Source of the DNA: Candidatus Vicinibacter proximus
GTDB taxonomy: Bacteria > Bacteroidota > Bacteroidia > Chitinophagales > Saprospiraceae
Length of the DNA stretch: 64,000 nucleotides
Reading direction: 5' to 3'
NCBI GenBank assembly: GCA_016713905.1
Contig: JADJOE010000003.1
Span: 2,170,001-2,234,000 of the forward strand
This document shows positions 29,584 through 39,085 of the stretch, one piece after another (within the stretch, counting starts at the first letter, position 1; every line of letters starts with the position of its first letter). A program made the translations under genes and the position numbers. The notes under the pieces were generated by a model. That model was not told the origin of the DNA and did not search any database. It saw nothing but the letters and a program-made list of their open reading frames with translations.

Positions 29584-30581
29584 TTATTGTGGCAAAGCTT
29601 TAACATGCGCTTTTACCTTCACGCCATTCACCATCACATTATCGTCCTGATCAATACCCTTCACATCATACATCTGACCGGAGGGTGATATTGCTTTTAC
29701 CCCATAAAACACATCTCCCCCTGCTACTACTTTTATGTTGTAAATGTTGCCGGTTAAGTTTACTCCTTTTACATCCAGCCTTCGCTTGTCTTCTGTCACC
29801 GCTTTAACGTCATAAATTTTACCATCCAGTCCTATTGCCTTCAGTGGGGCGTATTTATCTGTAGATGCCAGAATCTTTACCGGGAGCTTGGTACTTCCAA
29901 CAAATGCTTTTATGTCCATAATATGACCGTTGCCATTTTCTGCTAAAGCTTTAACATCATAAATTTTTCCATTCTCATCAATTGCTTTAACGTCAATCAA
30001 TTTTCCGTCGGGGTGTACAGCTTTCACATGCCATAAAAAATCTGTTATACAATCCTGTGACTGAGGAATGGCTTTAACATGTGCTGCGAAGCTTATTCCA
30101 TTGACATTTCCTTCTATAGCTTGATCAGAATATTTAATGCCTTTTACATCTTCCAGCAATCCTTCAGGAGAAAGTGCCTTGATTCCATAAAATTCACCAA
30201 TATCTGATACTGCCTTTATGTGGTATAAGTTTCCTGCACGGCTTACTCCTTTTACATCAAGTTTTCTTCCATCGGAGGTGATGGCTTTAATATCCAGGAT
30301 TTCTCCATTGGCGCCGATAGCCTTTACCGGAGCAAAAATGTCTATACTCACCATAATTTTAAGCGGATACTTCACCCCCTGTCGAATGGCCTTGATGTCC
30401 ATATATTGATGGCCACCGGTCTCTCCCATTGCCTTCACATCATACATGTTGCCAGCCTGGTCAAATGCTTTTACATCCAACAATTTTCCAGCCGGATCCA
30501 CTGCCTTAATGTGCCAGATTTCCTGCGCATGGATAAAGTTAAAAACCAGAAATGCACAGGTTAAAACGAAAAGTTTTTCAT
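29584..30581 (-). CDS. Exported internally duplicated DVKA-repeat protein
   Basis: The open frame (29584-30501) has 305 codons and a GTG start. Restoring one A in the run near 30574 adds an in-frame ATG at 30581 and a signal peptide (MKKLFVLTCAFLVFNFIHAQ), giving about 331 residues. The protein is built of short units of about 20 residues ending in D-V-K-A/G (LLDVKAFDQAG, YDVKAMGE, LDVKGVSRAG, FYGIKALSPEG). It also consists of two homologous halves of about 150 residues: HVKAVHPDGKLIDVKA in the second half mirrors HIKAVDPAGKLLDVKA in the first. Each half ends in AHVKA-[IL]-PQ. A beta-solenoid or beta-propeller-like fold is likely. The function is unknown. Confidence 0.85.
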
Positions 30582-30807
30582 AAAATAAAATTATTTGTTT
30601 TAAAAAAGATTAGTCAAATCAAACGTTCTGAACTCAGTCAGACAGCCTATAAAGCATCTGCTTTACATCATAAAATAAAACAAGTTAATAAGATTTTGGC
30701 TTGTCAGTCAGTTAATGACCCAATAACCACCTGGTCGGTGCTCAACGTACAAATAACATTCATTGAATTAAAATAGTTCAAATATGGCATGCATATTTTG
30801 ATTTGAT

Positions 30808-32562
30808 CTAGAATAAGCTCGAATACCCAAAATGAACCTTTGCTGCTCCAAAATCAAACCGATCATCCGGTCTTCTCCCAACCGCAAGTTGTAATATAAA
30901 AGCTCCGGCTTTTGTTTGGAATTGAATTCCTGCTCCGATTCCAAAATAGTGATCCCAGTCGGTCGCAATATTTTGACTGATAGTCCGCATATAAGCATGA
31001 TCTGCAAACATCTGCAAAAAACTATTACGGTCCAATAAAAATCGGTATTCAAGGGTATTGATCCAATATGCACTCGAACTGTACCCATCATCATCAAAAC
31101 CACGAAGGTTTTTAAAACCGCCGATTCGAAACAATTCATTCTGCAATACTTTTCCCTCTGTAAAAATCATAAATCCCTGAATGCCAATTTTGATAACCTG
31201 CCTTTTGGCCATGTTCCAATAGTATGCAGATTTAAAATTGGTGTTAAGTTGTAATCCCGAATTGTTCAAACTGTCATATTGCATCTTCAATTGCCCTTCC
31301 GGAGTATCGTATTTAAGTACATTGTTGCGCGCGAGGTATTGCTTACTGCCTCCCCTTATTTGCACTTCCAATGACCAACCCCTTGTGGGACTGATTCGAT
31401 AATCAAGCTGATTGAGGTGGTAATAAAACCCATAGGAATTAAAACTAAAATCCAATGACGCCGGTAGCTTTAAATTATTCTTGATAAAATTGGAATCTGT
31501 CTGTAACACATAGGATTGATTTAAGTGCATCAGAACACCTGCTTCCTGACTTGCATTGAGTAGATATTTTATCCGTAGCTGAGATTGAAGATTGACAAAT
31601 TCATCTCTGAATTTAACCAAATCGAAACTGCCATAAAATCCAACTGGTAAAAAACGGAGATAAGGAAAATCGGCAAGAAAATTCAAACGAGGGGATTGCT
31701 CTATAAGATTCTCGTAATGCAAAAGTATTCGTTCCCCTATCTTAAATGAATTCCATAATTCTACTGTTGCCTCACCGGTAATCCGGTACTTTTGCGAACT
31801 GCCCGGATTGGACGAATTCAATCCCAGTAAAAAATCAAATTTGTTAGCGGGTTTTTTTTTCAAAAAGAACCACACCATGGCCTTATCCCCTAAAAAATGA
31901 ACCATCGGTGGATATTGCATTTCTAAAAAAGGCAACTGACTAAGTCGGTCTCCTGCATCCTCTATGTATTTTTGATTGTATGGGTACCCCATGCGTACAT
32001 TACTCATGCGCTCAAGATATCTGGGTGCTAATAATTTACCTTTGCGCTGATCTGAAGGACCAAATTGGATAAAAGGTCCAGGCTCGTAAACTATATCGGC
32101 ATACAATGAATCATTACTCACCACCGGGTGGATTAATTTTATCTTACTGAACGGAAATCCATTGGAAACATCAGCCATAATTTTTTCATCCTGCCAATGG
32201 TTCCATTCTTCTATATTTTTACTTTCATATTTTACCGCAGAAAGTTTGTTACTTGCCCGAAAAGAAATCCAGGTAAATTTTGGTCCTTTATAAATATGAT
32301 AATTCCTCGTCAAACTGTCTCTTACCAAACTATCGAGCTGTGCCAGCAGGTATCCACCAGATTTAAAAGTGTTCAGTAGTTTTTCTACTTTGTGCTGAAC
32401 CTGTATAGAATCTGATTCCTTCCAATTTTCCACCACAACTGAATCATGTCGGGCATATAGATGTATAAAATATTTTACCTGCTGCTGTGCATCAAGATGA
32501 ACGCTTTGAAAAAAAATGCCGAGAAAGAAAAAGAAGATTATACTTTTGGGTTCCTGCATCAT
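30808..32562 (-). CDS. Omp85/BamA-like outer-membrane protein
   Basis: I start at ATG 32562 (MMQEPK) because a signal peptide follows (SIIFFFFLGIFFQSVHLDAQ). A longer version starts at 32589. After the signal come about 200 residues resembling POTRA-like domains, then a beta-barrel domain with alternating strands. The diagnostic segment GGFKNLRGFDDDGY corresponds to the conserved L6-loop RGF motif of surface antigen D15/BamA barrels. The end, FGAAKVHFGYSSLF, is a typical outer-membrane C-terminus. At about 585 residues it is shorter than BamA, closer to TamA-like or accessory Omp85 proteins. Its start codon overlaps the divergent hemW start, so little room remains for promoters. Confidence 0.9.
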   Translation of the reverse strand: MMQEPKSIIFFFFLGIFFQSVHLDAQQQVKYFIHLYARHDSVVVENWKESDSIQVQHKVEKLLNTFKSGGYLLAQLDSLVRDSLTRNYHIYKGPKFTWISFRASNKLSAVKYESKNIEEWNHWQDEKIMADVSNGFPFSKIKLIHPVVSNDSLYADIVYEPGPFIQFGPSDQRKGKLLAPRYLERMSNVRMGYPYNQKYIEDAGDRLSQLPFLEMQYPPMVHFLGDKAMVWFFLKKKPANKFDFLLGLNSSNPGSSQKYRITGEATVELWNSFKIGERILLHYENLIEQSPRLNFLADFPYLRFLPVGFYGSFDLVKFRDEFVNLQSQLRIKYLLNASQEAGVLMHLNQSYVLQTDSNFIKNNLKLPASLDFSFNSYGFYYHLNQLDYRISPTRGWSLEVQIRGGSKQYLARNNVLKYDTPEGQLKMQYDSLNNSGLQLNTNFKSAYYWNMAKRQVIKIGIQGFMIFTEGKVLQNELFRIGGFKNLRGFDDDGYSSSAYWINTLEYRFLLDRNSFLQMFADHAYMRTISQNIATDWDHYFGIGAGIQFQTKAGAFILQLAVGRRPDDRFDFGAAKVHFGYSSLF

Positions 32563-33691
32563 GAAAGAAATCGGATTATACCTGCACATTCCCTATTGCA
32601 AACGCAAATGTACCTATTGTAATTTTCATTTCTCCACACAATTTTCTACCCGAAAGGAATTATTGGATGCTTTACATCTCGAAATCCGTTCACGATCCAC
32701 AGAAGTGCAGGATGCCCGGGTAAGTACTATTTATTTTGGCGGAGGAACACCATCGGTCCTCAGCCCTTCTGAATTGCACGAGATCCTTCTCATAATCAAA
32801 ACACATTACGACTGTCTGTCGGTTCAGGAAACTACATTGGAAGCCAATCCAGATGATCTAAATCCATTCTATCTGGACCAATTACTGATTTTAGGAATTG
32901 ACAGACTGAGCATTGGAATTCAATCTTTTTACGACCATCATCTGGAATGGATGAACCGTTCCCATAATGCCACCCAGGGTCTCAATGCTATCCAACAAGC
33001 AAAAATTGCAGGATTCACTAAGTTAAGTGCCGATCTGATTTTTGGAATTCCCTTATGCACTGATGAAGAGTGGTTGCAGAATCTGGAATTAATGAAAGCC
33101 AATGAGTTGCCACATCTTTCCTGTTATGCACTCACTGTAGAAGAAAAAACGGAATTGCACCACCGAATAGAAAAAAATAAAATGCCGCCACTGATGGATG
33201 AACACACCATCCGACAGATGAGTCTGATGCTTGATTTTATGCAGCGCAATGACTATGAAGCATACGAAATTTCCAACTTTAGCCAGACGGGACATCGCGC
33301 AATACACAACAGCAACTACTGGAATGGATTGCCCTATTTGGGTTTTGGTCCATCAGCACATTCATACCTTGGAAATTCACGCAGATGGAATATAGCCAAC
33401 AATAATCTTTATTTAAAAAATGTGCTGCAAGATCAATCTTATTTTGAATCTGAAACTTTGAGTAAAAAAGATCAGTACAATGAATTTATCATGCTTCAAC
33501 TTAGAAGATGCGAAGGACTTGATTTGGACAAACTGACTGGTTTTGAATTTTCCTGGATATCGGAAACAAAAAAAACACTGGAAGGATATGTTGAATCGGG
33601 ACATCTAAAATGTTCCGGAAATACATACACCCTCACCAGAGAAGGGATTTATATCTGTGACAAAATTTCTTCTGAAGCTTTTGCTGAATAA
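32561..33691 (+). CDS. hemW: Radical SAM haem chaperone / oxygen-independent coproporphyrinogen III oxidase-like
   Basis: ATG 32561 (MKEIGLYLHIPYC) is the family start. The longer ORF from 32516 adds a lysine-rich non-homologous tail. The 376-residue protein has the radical SAM CxxxCxxC cluster at Cys13, Cys17 and Cys20 (CKRKCTYC). It then has IYFGGGTPS, LSIGIQSF, and the HemW-type C-terminal domain with FGPSAHSYLGN and RRCEGLDL. The extra Cys after the cluster that is typical of true HemN is not seen (CNFHF), which favours HemW, a haem chaperone. The ATG overlaps the start of the divergent Omp85-like gene. Confidence 0.93.
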   Translation: MKEIGLYLHIPYCKRKCTYCNFHFSTQFSTRKELLDALHLEIRSRSTEVQDARVSTIYFGGGTPSVLSPSELHEILLIIKTHYDCLSVQETTLEANPDDLNPFYLDQLLILGIDRLSIGIQSFYDHHLEWMNRSHNATQGLNAIQQAKIAGFTKLSADLIFGIPLCTDEEWLQNLELMKANELPHLSCYALTVEEKTELHHRIEKNKMPPLMDEHTIRQMSLMLDFMQRNDYEAYEISNFSQTGHRAIHNSNYWNGLPYLGFGPSAHSYLGNSRRWNIANNNLYLKNVLQDQSYFESETLSKKDQYNEFIMLQLRRCEGLDLDKLTGFEFSWISETKKTLEGYVESGHLKCSGNTYTLTREGIYICDKISSEAFAE

Positions 33692-33900
33692 TTCTTTTTT
33701 ATTAAAGTAGCATTTAGTAACATACAAAATCTATAAAAGCAATTCGCCCCATTGTAAATCAATTTAACCAAATTGTATCGTTATCTTTTCTCAATTAATT
33801 TTTCCCAAGCACATTGCCTATTTCAGCTAATGAAAATAAATTGAATCAAATTTCATTATAAAAATATTTCGAAATCACACTTTGAAGGAATAAGTTTCTA

Positions 33901-36573
33901 TTAGACTTTTAACCATTTTTTAAGTATCATTTCTGTACCAATTTGGAACATGATAAAATACACTCCGGGTTTTAAATTTTCTGTTTTCACAAGATATTTA
34001 TGATCTACATTTCTTATCCAAACATCCATCTTTCTTCCCTGAAGGTCGAATACATTTATGCGTGAAGGATTGGAAACTTGCGTGCCTTCCAAAATCAATT
34101 CATCATGCACTGGATTTGGATAAAGCAGGTAACTCTCATTACCTTCTGGATTTTGTACATCGCTTAGACAATCGTTCCATTTTGGATCTTCCCTAAGCAA
34201 ACATTGTCCACAAGAGTCCACCCGGAATGGGCCATAAGCCTTTCCCTTGCAATCGCATATTTCTTTAAACCTAGAAGGAGGGATAATACTGCCAATCACT
34301 TCTATTTCACCCAGCGTGGCTGCATTCCAATGATAAATTCCACCGGTTACTTCTTTAAATTCAATTCTCAGCGATTGCATCTTCTGAACTTTAGATAACA
34401 GAATTTCGGTTCCCTGCGGCGATAGAGGATTGTCGATGTCAAACTGTTCCAGAAGAGTACTGCCAGCTGAATCTTCATAAACACGCACGGTACAAGATTT
34501 GACTTGAGCACGATTTGGATCTGGTATGTTGTGAAGAATAATTTTCTGTGCATAGAAAGGTACAATCCAACTTAAATTTATCCACTGCCCGGCCGGAGAA
34601 ATACCTTCCGGAGTAAACCAATGTTGAGAAGCTTTATAATTCTTCTTGTCTATAAGATAACCAGGATCATTCATTTTACTGGATACATATACACGCGCTC
34701 CGGGGGCAAGATTACAAACCAATAATTCTTCCGGATCTTCTGGTACCGGTATAATAGAATGTCCTGCATGGCAACCCACACATGTCACTTTCTGACCTGG
34801 TCGTCCATAATTAAATCCTGTGACATGTGCCGCACCATCCATGATACCACCGCCTGTTCTACTTACTTTATACCCTCTTGATCGAGCGGATCGACCTTGT
34901 TCAAAAAGTGGCACGTCTGCAGGTGCATCCCGCTCTATCACTCTGCCGAAATCATCTACCGGCAACTCATTATACAACAAAGGAAAATTCAGAGCTTCAA
35001 TAGATCCGTATTGTTCAGACATCAAAGGATCTGCAAAGAATCTTACGGTGGATAAATCACCTATAGCAGGAGCAGCAAGAATTCCATCGTCCACTTTCCC
35101 ATTAAAAAATATATTGCGGCAATCAAATTCAAAACTTCCATCCTGCCTCAAATCAGAGAGCCCTTTTGGTGGCAAATTAGAAACCGGAGCAAATATTTTG
35201 TCCAAAACCAAAGGTGGCGTCTTCCTTTTTTCAACATATTGTGCGGATAGTTCTGTAGTACCGGGATGATCCAACACCAATTCCTTAGAAGATCCATCTT
35301 CATTCATCAGATAAATTCCATAATCCTGCAAAGGATCTGCAGCAACCGAATGTAAAATTTTACCATCCAGTGTTACCGAAGGTTCTGCTGCGTAACTGCC
35401 TTTGAAAATTCCATAAGAAGGAGGATCACTAATGTAATAATCAAAATTTCCATAACTCGTCACTCCCGTAATGCCAATTGGTTTTTTTGCTGTGCCACGA
35501 TAATATTTTTTAATGCCGCCAAAGCCAGAGGATTCAGACTGATGTTCAATAGGAAACCAATTCCCAATAAAATCTCCATCCGCATTAAAAGATCCTCCAT
35601 AGGCGCTGTTTTGAGAAACATCCCTGTAATGTGCGGAAAAAAGTTTGAGCCCACTACCATCCGGATTAATTTCAGAAAGCAAAAATGCATTGTTGTTGAA
35701 CATAAAAGATTGTCCGTCGATAACCTCATCCAGATGACTGGTAAGACCATCTTTATAACTCCAACCATTGGTGTATTGAGGATGTGCTTTTGTAGTCATG
35801 GGATCATAGGGCCAGTAAAAATTGCGCCACCATCTGGCGAAAACTATTTTACCGGTAAGCGGATCGACAACAGGTCTGTCTGCACCGTTTTTTTCTGAAG
35901 TAATTCTATGCAAACCAGATCCGTCTTCATTCACTACATAAAGATTGCTTGTGCGTGTGACGTTGTACATTCCAATGTCGCGGTATCTCGTTGAACTGAA
36001 ACAAATTCTACCATCAGGCAACCATATTGGATGAGTATCATCATACCCCTGAAGTACACCACGCGCAGCAGGATTAAATTGACTTAAGTCCAACATAGGA
36101 TCTTCAAATGTAATTTGTTTTAATCCAGAGCCGTCTGTATGAATGACATAAATTCTCCAGGCATTGTGTTCCCTTGGAACTAAGTTGTTGTTGCCCAATA
36201 CATAATTCCCATCTCTCAATCCTGCAAAAACAATTTTATCCGCTTCCCAATTTAACAAAGGGTTGCTGATGTCAATTAAATTCAAAGAATTTGGACCAGG
36301 TTTTGCTCCATTAATCAGGGTATCCATCCGACCATCCGGGTTTAAAATACATAAATAAGCAGGCGCAGCAACCTGAAATCTGGAAAAACCACCGACACCG
36401 GGAAGCGCATTGGCTGATTTCATGTACACCGAACCACAACAAGGAATAGCTCTTGAAACAAATAATACAGGCTTCTTAATTGTGGACGGTTGGTAAAGTG
36501 CAAGCATAAGAAATACACTAATACCGACACTAAAAAATATAAGACCCCTGAGTATGTAAATCTTCATGGCCAC
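33901..36573 (-). CDS. Secreted beta-propeller cytochrome-like protein with CxxCH and T9SS sorting domain
   Basis: The 890-residue protein starts with a signal anchor (residues 8-27, FFSVGISVFLMLAL). It is followed by TolB-like propeller repeats (IYVIHTDGSGLKQITFEDP, LYVVNEDGSGLHRITSE, SEINPDGSGLKLFS). A central part resembles the middle domain of hydrazine synthase alpha-type proteins and ends in one haem c motif, CVGCH (Cys598, Cys601, His602). A discoidin-like domain follows (about 640-770), then a Cys-rich CDCKGKAYGPFRVDSCGQC segment. Last is a T9SS type A domain (LLYPNPVHDELILEG ... GVYFIMFQIG). It is predicted to be exported with one covalently bound haem. Hydrazine chemistry is not implied. 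Confidence 0.85.
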   Translation of the reverse strand: MAMKIYILRGLIFFSVGISVFLMLALYQPSTIKKPVLFVSRAIPCCGSVYMKSANALPGVGGFSRFQVAAPAYLCILNPDGRMDTLINGAKPGPNSLNLIDISNPLLNWEADKIVFAGLRDGNYVLGNNNLVPREHNAWRIYVIHTDGSGLKQITFEDPMLDLSQFNPAARGVLQGYDDTHPIWLPDGRICFSSTRYRDIGMYNVTRTSNLYVVNEDGSGLHRITSEKNGADRPVVDPLTGKIVFARWWRNFYWPYDPMTTKAHPQYTNGWSYKDGLTSHLDEVIDGQSFMFNNNAFLLSEINPDGSGLKLFSAHYRDVSQNSAYGGSFNADGDFIGNWFPIEHQSESSGFGGIKKYYRGTAKKPIGITGVTSYGNFDYYISDPPSYGIFKGSYAAEPSVTLDGKILHSVAADPLQDYGIYLMNEDGSSKELVLDHPGTTELSAQYVEKRKTPPLVLDKIFAPVSNLPPKGLSDLRQDGSFEFDCRNIFFNGKVDDGILAAPAIGDLSTVRFFADPLMSEQYGSIEALNFPLLYNELPVDDFGRVIERDAPADVPLFEQGRSARSRGYKVSRTGGGIMDGAAHVTGFNYGRPGQKVTCVGCHAGHSIIPVPEDPEELLVCNLAPGARVYVSSKMNDPGYLIDKKNYKASQHWFTPEGISPAGQWINLSWIVPFYAQKIILHNIPDPNRAQVKSCTVRVYEDSAGSTLLEQFDIDNPLSPQGTEILLSKVQKMQSLRIEFKEVTGGIYHWNAATLGEIEVIGSIIPPSRFKEICDCKGKAYGPFRVDSCGQCLLREDPKWNDCLSDVQNPEGNESYLLYPNPVHDELILEGTQVSNPSRINVFDLQGRKMDVWIRNVDHKYLVKTENLKPGVYFIMFQIGTEMILKKWLKV

Positions 36574-36722
36574 AAATAAATTAAATTAGAAAAAACAGAA
36601 TTCCAATTTGCTTTGGTGAATATAAACTAAGTTGATCAAACATTTAAGATTACAATCTTATTAGAGTAAAAAATCAGGGTTTACCCTTATGGAATAAAGC
36701 AATTAAATTGAGCAAAATTGGA

Positions 36723-37748
36723 TTAGTACAAATTTCTTTTTTGTTCCCAGGTCCATGCATCCGACATGATATCCTCAATGGACTTTTGAGGATGCCAATT
36801 CAACAATTTTGCGGCCTTATCTATGTTGGCATAAACTGCAGGGAGATCTCCGGCCCTTCGAGAACCTAATTTGTAAGAGAGCCGAATGTTATTTACTTCT
36901 TCAAAGGCTTTGATGGCTTCCAAAACACTTACCCCATCCCCAATGCCAAGGTTAAACGCATCTACAGGTTCAGTTTGATTTCCTGCTTTTAAATAATCTA
37001 ATGCCAGTGTATGGGCTCTTGCCAGATCCATCACATGAATATAATCCCGAATACAGGATCCGTCCCGGGTAGGATAATCCGTTCCAAAGACCGTAAAGAA
37101 GGGCCTTTTACCAAAAGCTGTTTCTGTAATAATAGGAACCAGATTCTGGGGATCATTTATAGGTGACTCTCCTATGAGGTACGATTCATGTGCACCTGCA
37201 GGATTGAAATAGCGTAGGGAAATAGCTTTTTGATCAGTTCCAAAGGTATGGTAGACATCTGCAAGGATGAGTTCACACATTTGCTTGGTACGGCCATATG
37301 GTGATCCGGCGGGTAAAAAGGGTAGATCTTCCACCACAGGTAATCGATCTGTATCACCATAAACGGTGCATGAAGAGGAAAAAATAAACCAAGGAATTTT
37401 CCTCTCCTTTACCCAATATAAAATATTGATTAATCCGTCTACATTGTTGCGGTAATATTCGAGTGGATTTCGGGTCGAATCTCCCACAGATTTTAAGGCA
37501 GCAAAATGTATTACGCCATCAAAATTCCCTTCCAATGCCCTTAACTCGTGGATTGCATCGGAAGATTTCAGATCTATCCTGACATTGTCGATTCTTTTCC
37601 CTGTAATTGCTTCAATACCGGACAATACGTTTTCATCACTATTCACGAGGCTATCCAGACTTAAGACCTCGTATCCTGAGCGGATAAGATCCACAATGGT
37701 ATGGCTCCCTATATAGCCACAGCCTCCGGTCACCAGTATTCTGCTCAT
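36723..37748 (-). CDS. galE: UDP-glucose 4-epimerase
   Basis: ATG 37748 (MSRILVTGGCGYIGSH) is chosen because the NAD-binding GGxGYIG motif starts at residue 8, as in the family. The upstream extension to 37844 is non-homologous. The protein has 341 residues. It shows FDGVIHFAALKSVGDS, SSSCTVYGD (catalytic Ser region) and PYGRTKQMCE (Tyr and Lys of the YxxxK pair). ISLRYFNPAGAH and RDYIHVMDLARAH follow, all standard GalE motifs. It interconverts UDP-glucose and UDP-galactose for envelope polysaccharides. Its stop lies about 150 bases from the start of the T9SS beta-propeller gene downstream. Confidence 0.95.
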   Translation of the reverse strand: MSRILVTGGCGYIGSHTIVDLIRSGYEVLSLDSLVNSDENVLSGIEAITGKRIDNVRIDLKSSDAIHELRALEGNFDGVIHFAALKSVGDSTRNPLEYYRNNVDGLINILYWVKERKIPWFIFSSSCTVYGDTDRLPVVEDLPFLPAGSPYGRTKQMCELILADVYHTFGTDQKAISLRYFNPAGAHESYLIGESPINDPQNLVPIITETAFGKRPFFTVFGTDYPTRDGSCIRDYIHVMDLARAHTLALDYLKAGNQTEPVDAFNLGIGDGVSVLEAIKAFEEVNNIRLSYKLGSRRAGDLPAVYANIDKAAKLLNWHPQKSIEDIMSDAWTWEQKRNLY

Positions 37749-37867
37749 CTGTTTAAAAGATTGTCCAAATGTATTCAGATTAACCGACCAAAAAAAAATA
37801 ATTCCTCTGGAACTTTTTAAACCATGTATTTGTATTACATACATTAGGGTGTTCTCATAGTGTTATT

Positions 37868-37905
37868 AAAAGGGTTTTTGGTCGCTCGGCCAAAAGCCCT
37901 TTTTT
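37868..37905 (-). terminator. Intrinsic terminator downstream of the M29 aminopeptidase
   Basis: AAAAGGGTTTTTGG and CCAAAAGCCCTTTT form a long stem around a short loop. On the minus strand it ends with TTTT after the stem. The opposite strand also ends with a T-run, so it may work in both directions. It lies between galE and the M29 gene, both on the minus strand. Confidence 0.8.
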
Positions 37906-37971
37906 GTTCACTACAAATACCCTGGACCGGGGATTGGATTTGGAGATTTAATCAAAAGGGGGCAATTCCCT

Positions 37972-39066
37972 TTAAATCAAGAATCGGCCATTTTCATAAA
38001 TCATTTTTCCGTCGGCAAATATTTTACCTCCGTCGCGCATATCGGTTATCAAATCCCAATGAATGGCAGATTGGTTTTTGCCACCACATTGATAGTAGGA
38101 TTGTCCAACAGCCATATGCACGGTTCCTCCAATTTTCTCGTCAAATAAAATATTGCGGGTGGCGCGGCTGATATTGGTATTGGTGCCAATTGCAACTTCC
38201 CCAAATTTTCTGGCACCCTCGATGGCAAATACTTTATCCAGAATATCCTGACCTTGTTCTGCGGACCATTCTGAAATCACGCCATCGGAAACATGAAGCT
38301 TTACCCCTTTCACATCCTTTCCCATCATAAAAGAGGGGTAGTCAAAAAATATTTCACCGGAGACGCTGTCTTCATGAGGACTGGTAAAAACTTCTCCCGA
38401 TGGCATGTTGGATTTACCATCTGAATTTATCCAGGTACGTCCCGCTACCCTGAAATTAATTTTCCAATTGCGATGCTCATAACTCATATGATCACAAGAA
38501 TTCAGTACATCCACATATTTCTGCTGAATGTTACTCAGTGTTTTCCAGTGTTCAGCAGGCAATTCGCGATCCAGAAAACAAGCTTTGAGAATAAATTGTG
38601 TGTATTCCTCCAAGGTCATCTCCGCCTGCTTCGCGCCAAATTCTGTGGGATATTGGCATAAACTTCTCTTAAGACTCCCATCGCCCAAACGCTTGAAATA
38701 AATCTCACTGAATTCAGCCTGGGCTTTCGTCCGCAACTTCACTTTCTCAGCATCCGGCTCAGGCATATTCATGGGTATATAGGGTGCTCTGATCAGTAAA
38801 TACGCATTGCAATTTTTGATCAATTCAATTGAATTTTGATTGATACGTTTTAACTGCTCTTCTTGACCATATTGTAATAGCAATTCTTCCTGACCTTCGA
38901 AACCAAGCTCTACTTCCACATGTGCACCACGACTGACCGCTTCTTTATAAAATGCCTTTATCAATGGCTCGGCAAGAGTATTACTTCGCACATAAACTAA
39001 TTCACCGGGTTTTAGATACAAGGAATAATCTGCAAGCAGCTTTCCGTATTTTTCAATCCAACTCAT
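37972..39066 (-). CDS. M29 family aminopeptidase
   Basis: The 364-residue protein (MSWIEKYGKLLADYSLYLKPGE) shows M29 thermophilic metallo-aminopeptidase motifs throughout. These are GEVFTSPHEDSVSGEIFFD with the metal ligand Glu, RKFGEVAIGTN, LFDEKIGGTVHMAVGQSYY, and NQSAIHWDLITDM with ligands His and Asp. It would release N-terminal amino acids from peptides in the cytoplasm, using two metal ions. No signal peptide is present. It has 19 bases of separation from the upstream hflX gene on the same strand, so co-transcription is likely. A terminator follows. Confidence 0.93.
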   Translation of the reverse strand: MSWIEKYGKLLADYSLYLKPGELVYVRSNTLAEPLIKAFYKEAVSRGAHVEVELGFEGQEELLLQYGQEEQLKRINQNSIELIKNCNAYLLIRAPYIPMNMPEPDAEKVKLRTKAQAEFSEIYFKRLGDGSLKRSLCQYPTEFGAKQAEMTLEEYTQFILKACFLDRELPAEHWKTLSNIQQKYVDVLNSCDHMSYEHRNWKINFRVAGRTWINSDGKSNMPSGEVFTSPHEDSVSGEIFFDYPSFMMGKDVKGVKLHVSDGVISEWSAEQGQDILDKVFAIEGARKFGEVAIGTNTNISRATRNILFDEKIGGTVHMAVGQSYYQCGGKNQSAIHWDLITDMRDGGKIFADGKMIYENGRFLI

Positions 39067-39085
39067 ATCAAATTTTATTCAATGA

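Noticed and set aside
30552..30776. 74-codon plus-strand ORF, lysine-rich
   Set aside because: It overlaps the reconstructed signal peptide and promoter of the DVKA-repeat gene; no family match.
33901..36573. Hydrazine synthase itself
   Set aside because: Only one CxxCH is present and the partner subunits are absent; the resemblance is limited to the propeller and middle domain.
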